Of a stretch of 8,937 nucleotides of DNA, positions 1 through 5,916 are shown in pieces. A program made the position numbers and the translations under genes. The notes beneath the pieces were generated by a model. The model made no database searches. It was not told the DNA's origin and saw only the letters and a program-made list of their open reading frames with translations. Origin of the DNA: an uncultured Bryobacterales bacterium (lineage in GTDB: Bacteria > Acidobacteriota > Terriglobia > Bryobacterales > UBA6623). Numbering within the stretch: the stretch's first letter is position 1; each line of letters starts with the position of its first letter. The stretch lies in the NCBI GenBank assembly GCA_946887065.1, contig CAMPKL010000109.1, forward strand, positions 1 to 8,937. The letters run 5' to 3'.

Positions 1-1
1 C

Positions 2-745
2 GGCTGGGACGTCAAGGGCATCATGAAGACGATGGTCATGAGCCAGGCGTATCGGCAGGACTTCCACGGATCGCCGGAATTGCTTCAGCGCGACCCGGAG
101 AATCGGCTGATCGCGCGCGGGCCGCGGTTTCGTTTGCCGGCGGAGATGATTCGCGATCAGGCGCTGGCGGCGGCAGGCTTGCTGAATACGGAAATGGGCG
201 GGCCGCCGGTGAAGCCGTATCAGCCGCCGGGTATTTGGGAGGAACTGTCAGGCACGTCCTACGAGCAGAGCTCGGGCGATGAGCTTTACCGGCGGAGTCT
301 CTACACGTATTGGAAGCGCACGGTGGCGCCGCCGTCGATGACGACTTTCGATGCAAGCGACAGAGAGAGTTGCACGGTGAACCGGGCGCGAACGAATACG
401 CCGCTGCAGGCGCTGACGCTGATGAATGACCCGACCTATGTGGAGGCGGCGCGCGAGCTCGCGGAACGGATGATCTCGGAAGGAGGGGCGACGCCGGCGG
501 CTCGGATTGATTATGGGTTCCGGCGAGTATTGGCGCGGCATCCGCGGGCGGCGGAGGCGGAGACGTTGCGGCTGGCGCTGGCGGATTTGGCCGGTGATTA
601 CCAGGACGATCGACAGGCGGCGAAGGCGTTGCTTGAGGTCGGCGACTCGCCGCGCGACGAGAGATTCGATCCGCGGGAGTTGGCGGCCTATGCCGCAGTG
701 GCGAGCTTGATTCTTAACTTGGACGAAACGGTGACCAAGCAGTGA
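2..745 (+). CDS. DUF1553 (PSD1) domain protein, C-terminal part, 5' end cut by window edge
   Basis: The reading frame is open to the left edge; the first in-frame ATG (position 23) is internal, because the codons before it (GWDVKGI) fit the DUF1553 pattern of a Trp-Asp followed by a helix and SQAYRQ. 247 residues are visible. Family features in order, numbered from the edge: SQAYRQ at about 14-19, the RLPAEMIRD...MGGPP block at about 44-69, [20 protein letters not shown] at about 124-143, and a C-terminal helical end with [11 protein letters not shown] at about 236-246. Full-length relatives are much longer and usually carry a signal peptide, often a cytochrome-like PSCyt1 segment, and DUF1549 before this domain; none of that is visible here. 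The stop overlaps the DUF1501 start, as expected for this common gene pair of Acidobacteria and Planctomycetes. The biochemical role is not established; export to the periplasm is inferred from the family. The domain call is firm, the function unknown. Confidence 0.9.
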   Translation, partial: GWDVKGIMKTMVMSQAYRQDFHGSPELLQRDPENRLIARGPRFRLPAEMIRDQALAAAGLLNTEMGGPPVKPYQPPGIWEELSGTSYEQSSGDELYRRSLYTYWKRTVAPPSMTTFDASDRESCTVNRARTNTPLQALTLMNDPTYVEAARELAERMISEGGATPAARIDYGFRRVLARHPRAAEAETLRLALADLAGDYQDDRQAAKALLEVGDSPRDERFDPRELAAYAAVASLILNLDETVTKQ

Positions 746-2193
746 ACGGCTTCAAGGATCTTGGGCGCTTAGCAGCAACCCGGCGGCAGTTCTTTGGCCG
801 GGCGGCGACGGGCATAGGCGCGGCTGCGCTGGGCGCATTGTTGGGAAAGGATCTGCAAGCGGCCGGCAGCGAGCCGCGCGGTCTTGCAGGGTTGCCGCAT
901 CATCCGCCGACGGCCAAGCGCGTGATCTACTTGTTCATGTCCGGCGGCCCATCGCAGATGGAGACGTTCGATTACAAACCAGCGCTGAAGGGCTACCGGG
1001 GGCAAGATCTGCCGGAATCGATTCGCAAGGGGCAGAGGCTGACGGGCATGACGTCGACGCAGACGCGATTTCCCGTGGTGGAGTCGCAGTTCGCTTTCGC
1101 GCAGCATGGCCAATCGGGAGCGTGGGTGAGCGAACTGTTGCCGCATACGGCGAAGATCGTGGACGAGTTGTGCATCATCAAATCGATGCAAACCGAGGCG
1201 ATCAACCACGATCCGGCGGTTACGTTCTTCCAGACCGGTTCGCAGATTGCGGGCCGGCCCAGTATGGGCTCTTGGGCGACATACGGACTAGGCAGCGAGT
1301 GCGAAGATTTGCCTGGATTTGTGGTGCTCATCTCCCGTGGAACGGGCGGGCAGCCGCTCTATGACCGGCTTTGGGGCAGCGGATTCTTGCCGACGCGTTA
1401 TCAGGGGGTCAAGTTTCGCTCGGTCGGCGACCCGGTGCTGTATCTCTCGAACCCGCCAGGGATCGACGCTCAGCAACGCCGGCGCTATCTCGACGCCCTG
1501 AACGCCATCAACCGCATGGCTCTCGATGACTCCGGCGAACCGGAGATTGCGACACGGATCTCGCAATATGAGATGGCCTTCAGGATGCAGACATCGGTCC
1601 CCGACCTGACCAATCTCAGCGATGAACCGGAAGAGACATTTCGGCTCTACGGCGAAGATGCGCGAACTCCCGGGACATTCGCGGCCAACTGTCTGCTGGC
1701 GCGGCGATTGGCGGAGCGAGACGTGCGATTCATCCAGCTCTATCATCGCGGCTGGGATCAACATAACAGCCTGCCCAGCGGCATCAAGACGCAGTGCGAA
1801 GCGACTGATCAGGCCGGCGCCGCGCTCGTGATGGACCTGAAAAGACGAGGGTTGCTCGACGACACCCTGGTGATCTGGGGCGGCGAATTTGGCCGCACCG
1901 TCTATTGCCAGGGCCGGCTGACGGACGACGACTACGGGCGCGATCACCATCCACGCTGCTTCTCGGTGTGGATGGCCGGCGGCGGCGTCAGGCCGGGCAT
2001 GCAGTTAGGCGAAACGGACGATTATTCGTACAACGTCGTCGCCGACCCGGTCCACGTTCACGACCTACAGGCGACGATTCTGCATACGCTTGGCGTGGAC
2101 CACACGAAGCTGACCTACAAGTTCCAAGGCCGCGCGTTCCGCCTGACGGACGTGCATGGGGACGTCGTGAAATCGGTTTTGAAGGGCGCTTAA
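742..2193 (+). CDS. DUF1501 family protein with Tat leader
   Basis: 483 residues from a GTG start that overlaps the upstream TGA (GTGA), so translation is probably coupled to the DUF1553 gene. The N-terminus has a twin-arginine motif, TRRQFFG at residues 13-19, followed by an Ala/Gly-rich hydrophobic stretch (about 21-35), indicating export of a folded protein by Tat. DUF1501 hallmarks: [18 protein letters not shown] (about 63-80), GWDQHN (about 337-342), [10 protein letters not shown] (about 377-386), GRDHHP (399-404), the MAGGGVRPG block (about 411-419), and a C-terminal [17 protein letters not shown] followed by [10 protein letters not shown]. These belong to an alkaline-phosphatase/sulfatase-like fold, and the conserved Asp, Glu and His residues are plausible metal ligands; that is family-level inference. 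Length is normal and no break is seen. Substrate and reaction are unknown. The conserved pairing with DUF1549/DUF1553 proteins suggests the two work together in the periplasm. Confidence 0.93.
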   Translation: MNGFKDLGRLAATRRQFFGRAATGIGAAALGALLGKDLQAAGSEPRGLAGLPHHPPTAKRVIYLFMSGGPSQMETFDYKPALKGYRGQDLPESIRKGQRLTGMTSTQTRFPVVESQFAFAQHGQSGAWVSELLPHTAKIVDELCIIKSMQTEAINHDPAVTFFQTGSQIAGRPSMGSWATYGLGSECEDLPGFVVLISRGTGGQPLYDRLWGSGFLPTRYQGVKFRSVGDPVLYLSNPPGIDAQQRRRYLDALNAINRMALDDSGEPEIATRISQYEMAFRMQTSVPDLTNLSDEPEETFRLYGEDARTPGTFAANCLLARRLAERDVRFIQLYHRGWDQHNSLPSGIKTQCEATDQAGAALVMDLKRRGLLDDTLVIWGGEFGRTVYCQGRLTDDDYGRDHHPRCFSVWMAGGGVRPGMQLGETDDYSYNVVADPVHVHDLQATILHTLGVDHTKLTYKFQGRAFRLTDVHGDVVKSVLKGA

Positions 2194-2286
2194 GGCGCCT
2201 CCCCCGAGGGCCCGCTACCTTTTTTAGTGAATCGATTGGAGGTTGCCCGGAATCAAACGGTAGAGGAAATAGGGCCGGTGGAGTGC

Positions 2287-2295
2287 TGTTATACT
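2287..2295 (+). promoter_or_regulatory. candidate extended -10 promoter for the S41 protease gene
   Basis: TGT followed by TATACT (hexamer 2290-2295) matches an extended -10 element, in a 142-nt gap between genes. No good -35 is visible at the usual spacing (2267-2272 reads AAATAG), which an extended -10 can tolerate. Transcription would begin near 2302, giving a leader of about 40 nt. That leader contains a small hairpin, CGCCT (2301-2305) pairing with AGGCG (2315-2319), whose 3' arm overlaps a GGAGG at 2313-2317. That GGAGG is too far from the start codon to be the ribosome site. Sequence inspection only. Confidence 0.45.
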
Positions 2296-2341
2296 GATTC
2301 CGCCTGCATTCCGGAGGCGCGACGGGCCGGTAGGTATGTTG

Positions 2342-3940
2342 ATGAAGCTAAGAAAATACTGGGCTTTGCCCGCCACTGTTTTGGCTTGTACGTTGGCCGG
2401 AGGGCTGTGGGGACCGCGGATCAGCATCGCGGCGGCCGCATCCGAGGACGACATCAAGGACAGTTTCAAGCAATTCAGCGAGGTTTTGTCCATCGTTGAG
2501 GCGAATTTTGTGGACGAAGTGGAGCCGGAGGCGGCCGTCTACCAGGGCGCGATTCCGCGTATGTTGATGGCCCTGGACCCGCACTCCAGTTTCTGGGATC
2601 CGGAATCGTTCGAGCGCATGCGCGAAGACCAACGCGGGCGCTATGCCGGCGTGGGTATGACGATCCAGCCGCGCAACGGGCAAACCGTCGTCGGCGCCCC
2701 GTTCCCGCACACGCCCGCTTATCGCGCGGGATTGCGGCCGGGCGACGTGATCGTAGAGGTCGACGGCAAGCTGATGGAAGGGCTGAACACGACCGAAGTG
2801 GCCAACAATCTGCGCGGACCCGAAGGCACGGAAGTGGAGATCGGCTACGAGCGTCCGGGGCGCGAAGGCCTGGTGAAGGTCAAGGTGATTCGGGCTTCGA
2901 TTCCGCGGCCGAGCGTGCCGGTGTCATTCAAGCTGCGGCCGGACGTGGGCTTCGTGAAGATTGAGTCGTTCAACGAGAACACCGGCAAGGAATTGGACGA
3001 CGCGCTGGAAGCGATGGACGAATCGACCCTGAAGGGTCTGGTGCTCGACTTGAGAAGCAACCGCGGCGGTTTGCTGAGCCAAGGCGTTTACGTCTCCGAG
3101 AAATTCTTGGAAAAGGGTCAGACGATCGTCTCGCATCATGGCCGCGCCTCGACCGAGCGGGTCTATAAGGCGCAGAAGGCCGACGCCGGGCCGCGCTACC
3201 CGATCGTAGTGATGGTGAATTGCGAATCGGCGTCCGCTGCCGAGATCGTTTCCGGCGCGCTGCAGGATCATGACCGCGCGCTGATCATCGGTACGCCGAC
3301 GTTCGGCAAGGGACTGGTGCAGACGGTGTTTCCCTTGGGGAACCGTTCGAGCACGTCGGGATTGGCGCTGACGACGGCGCGTTACTACACGCCGACCGGC
3401 CGCGCGATTCAGCGGGAGTATGACGGCGTCTCCATGGTCGAGTACTACGGCGACCCGTGCAGCGAACACTACAAACCGACGCGCGACGACGTGAGGCTGA
3501 CCGACCGCGGGCGCCAAGTGTACGGCGGCGGCGGCATTACGCCGGACCTCGAAATCGAACAGCACCGCATGAACGATGTGGAAATCAAGCTGCGGACGGA
3601 ATTTGCGTTTGAGAATTTCGCCCAACAGTACACCCTGGACCGCACCGAACTTCCTGAAGGCTGGGAGCCGACGCCGGAAGTGGTGGAGAGTTTCAAAGCC
3701 TTCCTGGCTAAAGAGGAAGTCGAGGTTACGGACGAGCAGTTCCAAGCCAACTTGGATTACATCAAGCGATTCATCAAACGGGCCGTATACATTTCCGCGT
3801 ACGACATGGATCAGGGCGAGAAGGTCTACTACCAACTCGATCCGGATGTGGAGAAGGCGTTAGAGGCCCTGCCGCAGGCGGCAGCGTTGCTCGAAGGCGA
3901 AACAATCGAACAGAAGGAACGCCTGGTAGCGGAACGCTAG
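2342..3940 (+). CDS. S41 family C-terminal processing protease with PDZ domain
   Basis: 532 residues if started at ATG 2342; ATG 2336, two codons earlier, is also possible. I prefer 2342 because GGTAGG (2329-2334) lies 7 nt before it but only 1 nt before 2336, and it gives a clean leader: MKLRK, then a hydrophobic stretch to about residue 21, with probable cleavage after the Ala run near 29-33. Then come a helical region (about 36-95), a PDZ domain (about 104-178, with the AGLRPGD motif), and the S41 core. The core has VGFVKIESF, LVLDLRSNRGG, then NCESASAAEI with the catalytic Ser298, and TFGKG with the catalytic Lys323; the 25-residue Ser-Lys spacing matches the family. YGGGGITPD closes the core at about 394-402. 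A helical tail of about 130 residues follows. The protein likely cleaves periplasmic proteins near their C-termini. It has its own promoter candidate and a terminator. Closest named relatives are CtpA/Prc; the in vivo substrate is unknown. Confidence 0.93.
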   Translation: MKLRKYWALPATVLACTLAGGLWGPRISIAAAASEDDIKDSFKQFSEVLSIVEANFVDEVEPEAAVYQGAIPRMLMALDPHSSFWDPESFERMREDQRGRYAGVGMTIQPRNGQTVVGAPFPHTPAYRAGLRPGDVIVEVDGKLMEGLNTTEVANNLRGPEGTEVEIGYERPGREGLVKVKVIRASIPRPSVPVSFKLRPDVGFVKIESFNENTGKELDDALEAMDESTLKGLVLDLRSNRGGLLSQGVYVSEKFLEKGQTIVSHHGRASTERVYKAQKADAGPRYPIVVMVNCESASAAEIVSGALQDHDRALIIGTPTFGKGLVQTVFPLGNRSSTSGLALTTARYYTPTGRAIQREYDGVSMVEYYGDPCSEHYKPTRDDVRLTDRGRQVYGGGGITPDLEIEQHRMNDVEIKLRTEFAFENFAQQYTLDRTELPEGWEPTPEVVESFKAFLAKEEVEVTDEQFQANLDYIKRFIKRAVYISAYDMDQGEKVYYQLDPDVEKALEALPQAAALLEGETIEQKERLVAER

Positions 3941-3964
3941 AGGCGTCTCGGCAGAATTAACAAG

Positions 3965-4000
3965 AAAGCCGGCCGGATGAAGAATCCTGCCGGCTTTTTT
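3965..4000 (+). terminator. strong intrinsic terminator after the S41 protease gene
   Basis: A perfect 9-bp stem, AAAGCCGGC (3965-3973) with GCCGGCTTT (3989-3997), is extended past one C/T mismatch by four more pairs, GGAT (3975-3978) with ATCC (3984-3987). It is capped by a GAAGA loop and ends in a run of six T (3995-4000). It begins 25 nt after the protease stop at 3940 and separates that gene from the downstream enolase-family gene. Confidence 0.92.
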
Positions 4001-4027
4001 GTTCATGCCCGGCGTCTGTGATATGCT
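3999..4027 (+). promoter_or_regulatory. candidate promoter for the enolase-superfamily gene
   Basis: TTGTTC (3999-4004) lies 17 nt upstream of TATGCT (4022-4027), and the latter is preceded by TGA, making an extended -10. The -35 hexamer begins in the T-tract of the preceding terminator, so one transcript would end almost where the next is set up to begin. The predicted start near 4033 gives a leader of about 55 nt. Prediction by eye; the -35 is only a partial match. Confidence 0.5.
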
Positions 4028-4087
4028 GCCGTGGTTTCCGCCAATAGATCCTCGGTTCACGAATTGGGCTGAGGAATGGAGCCACCA

Positions 4088-5359
4088 ATGAAGCGAAGAA
4101 CCTTCCTCCGAAATATGGCCATTGCCGCTCCGGCCATGGCTTTCGCGCCGTACCTGGAACTCTCGGCCAATCCGCTCGCCCGCAAGGTGAAGATTACCGA
4201 TGTGCAATGCGTGCTGATGCGCGTCGGTTTTCGCACCAGCCCGATCGTCAAGATCACCACGGACGCGGGCTTGGTGGGTATCGGCGAGTGCCATCACGAC
4301 GAGAACGGACATGGCGCGAAAGACATTGTGCTCAATGTCTGCAAGCCGATTCTGATGGACAAGGATCCGCTGGACTTGGAGTACTTGGTCTTCAAGATGA
4401 TGACGCGGACGTCCTATTACGGCGGCAACCACGGACTCGCCTTTCACGCAATTACGGGCGTTGAGTTCGCCATGTGGGACCTGATCGGCAAGATCACCGA
4501 GCAACCTGTGCGTAAGATCTTGGGCGGCGGCGCCCACGTCAGCGAAGTGCGAGCGTATGCTACCTCGCGGCCCCGTGACATGCTCGACAAGAGTTCCTGC
4601 GCCGAGTGGGCCGACCTCATGAAGGGCGTCGGCTGGACCGCCAGCAAGACCGACATCTTGCGCGACCAGCGTTGGAACGAATTGGACAACCGGCGTTTGT
4701 CGAACGGTGAGGTCGACCGCAACGCACAAGCCTACGCCAACGTACGCGAAGCGGTGGGTCCGGACTTCGACGTCGCCGTCCATTGCCACTGGGAGTTTGA
4801 TTTCGACAGCGCTTTGCGGCTATGCAACGCTGTGGCCGACATGCGCCCGATTTGGCTCGAAGATCCGCTGCCGATCGCCTACAGCGAACAGTGGGTGCGG
4901 CTGACGGAGCGCTCTCCGGTCCCGATATTGACCGGCGAGAACCTCTACGGCCGCGATGACTTCCGGCCGTTCATCGTCAACGGCGGCGTGAACCTGATCG
5001 AGATCGACGTATCCATGGCGGGCGGATTATTGGAAGCCAAGAAGATCGCCGACCTGGCCGAGGTGTACTTGATTCCGGTGGCCACGCACAATGTCGCCGG
5101 ACCAATTGCGACGATCGCCTCGGCTAATTTCGCGGCATCGGTCAGGGAGTTCGTAGCGCACGAAGCGTTTGTCGGCAACCCCATCAACCAACGCGGCGCC
5201 AACGGCATTAACGGCGATCCGGATGTCTTGGGTTACGACAAACCGATGCTGCTCAACGGACACATCCAACTCAGCGACCGGCCCGGCTTTGGCATCGAAC
5301 TGAACGAAGAGTTGATCAAAGAGAAGTACTTAGTTCCTGGCGAGACGTGGTGGTCGTAA
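4088..5359 (+). CDS. Tat-leader enolase-superfamily (mandelate racemase/galactonate dehydratase-like) protein
   Basis: 423 residues from ATG 4088. An in-frame ATG at 4076 would add MEPP, but it directly abuts GAGGA with no spacing, whereas GGAG (4078-4081) sits 6 nt before 4088. The leader MKRRTFLRN plus a short Ala-rich hydrophobic run is Tat-like, so the enzyme is probably exported. An N-terminal capping domain (about 33-155) precedes the (beta/alpha) barrel. Barrel motifs numbered from 4088: VAVHCHWEFD (about 229-238), WLEDPLP with Glu258, TGENLY with Glu284, EIDVSMAGG with Asp307, and ATHNVAGPIA with His334. By recalled numbering of E. coli galactonate dehydratase (DgoD), these fall at constant spacing on its His185, Glu209, Glu235, Asp258 and His285. 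The first metal ligand, Asp183, is replaced by His232. The family abstracts a proton alpha to a carboxylate, typically on a sugar acid; the true substrate is unknown, and activity is uncertain with that change. It has its own promoter candidate and stops 10 bp short of a convergent gene. Confidence 0.88.
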   Translation: MKRRTFLRNMAIAAPAMAFAPYLELSANPLARKVKITDVQCVLMRVGFRTSPIVKITTDAGLVGIGECHHDENGHGAKDIVLNVCKPILMDKDPLDLEYLVFKMMTRTSYYGGNHGLAFHAITGVEFAMWDLIGKITEQPVRKILGGGAHVSEVRAYATSRPRDMLDKSSCAEWADLMKGVGWTASKTDILRDQRWNELDNRRLSNGEVDRNAQAYANVREAVGPDFDVAVHCHWEFDFDSALRLCNAVADMRPIWLEDPLPIAYSEQWVRLTERSPVPILTGENLYGRDDFRPFIVNGGVNLIEIDVSMAGGLLEAKKIADLAEVYLIPVATHNVAGPIATIASANFAASVREFVAHEAFVGNPINQRGANGINGDPDVLGYDKPMLLNGHIQLSDRPGFGIELNEELIKEKYLVPGETWWS

Positions 5360-5369
5360 CGCGGATGGT

Positions 5370-5915
5370 CTAGAGCACGGCTTTAGCGGCCAAAATCGCC
5401 AGCACAAGCACATAGCCGATCAAGGCTTGGTACTCCTGGTTGCGGAGATAGAGATCGCGGCGGAAGCCGGTGCCGCCGACGTAGGCGGGCGATAGGCGCG
5501 GCAGGAGCCTTGGAGTCTTCTCGCGGTATTCCTGGTAGCCCGGCAGGATCTGGGCGAGATGCCGTTCTTCTTCCTCGACAACGGGCAAGTAGTAGAGGAC
5601 GAAAAAGGCTATCAGCAAGGCGCCAATGGCCCAGTGGGCGCCGGCGACGCCGAATCCGATGCCGGCGATCAGCGTGCCCACATAGAGCGGGTTTCTGACG
5701 TACGCATAGGGGCCGGACGTGGCGAGTTGTTGATTCTTGGCCAGGTGTCCCGCCGCCCAGGCCCGGATGACGATGCCGACGAGGCCAATGGCGCCGCCCA
5801 GCGCGACCGACTCCGGAGTGGGCGTCGAGAGCCACAAAAACAGGCCGAGGACGATGAAACCGGCAACGACTCGAGTGCGGGCCGCGAACTCGGCGAACTT
5901 CTTCGGGAAGGCCAC
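5370..5915 (-). CDS. isoprenylcysteine/phospholipid methyltransferase-like membrane protein
   Basis: 181 residues from a GTG start whose first base (5915) is separated by one nucleotide from the lptD stop (5919-5917). An upstream ATG at 5963 would add 16 residues overlapping lptD with no family-like sequence, so I prefer GTG, with AGGAGAG upstream in the lptD 3' end (about 11 nt spacing). Hydrophobic segments lie at about 16-30, 35-55, 78-110 and 163-180, so this is an integral inner-membrane protein. The family signature is clear: TSGPYAYVRNPLYVG (about 66-80) and VVEEEERHLAQILPGYQEYREKTPRLLP (about 112-139), which in ICMT/PEMT-type enzymes form the S-adenosylmethionine-binding C-terminal part. 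It is probably a methyltransferase acting on a lipid or another membrane-embedded substrate; which one cannot be read from the sequence. It is the last gene of the glyA-lptD cluster and likely depends on translation of lptD. Confidence 0.85.
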   Translation of the reverse strand: MAFPKKFAEFAARTRVVAGFIVLGLFLWLSTPTPESVALGGAIGLVGIVIRAWAAGHLAKNQQLATSGPYAYVRNPLYVGTLIAGIGFGVAGAHWAIGALLIAFFVLYYLPVVEEEERHLAQILPGYQEYREKTPRLLPRLSPAYVGGTGFRRDLYLRNQEYQALIGYVLVLAILAAKAVL

Positions 5916-5916
5916 G

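Noticed and set aside
2185..2225. Possible terminator after DUF1501: GGCGC (2185-2189) with GCGCC (2195-2199), later six T (2220-2225)
   Set aside because: The stem is only 5 bp and the T-run begins about 20 nt beyond it; the closer CCTC/GAGG and AGG/CCT pairings are too short to call a terminator.
2377..2397. Possible lipoprotein signal in the protease leader (VLAC)
   Set aside because: Leu at the -2 position and the short hydrophobic stretch before the Cys fit a lipobox poorly; the downstream Ala run is a better standard cleavage region.
2924..3835. 303-codon open frame on the - strand opposite the S41 protease
   Set aside because: His/Arg/Val-rich shadow of the protease gene, with no motif of its own.
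3860..4789. 309-codon open frame on the - strand across the protease end, terminator and enolase start
   Set aside because: It runs through an intergenic terminator and two confident + strand genes, and has no family features; a chance lack of stops in GC-rich DNA.
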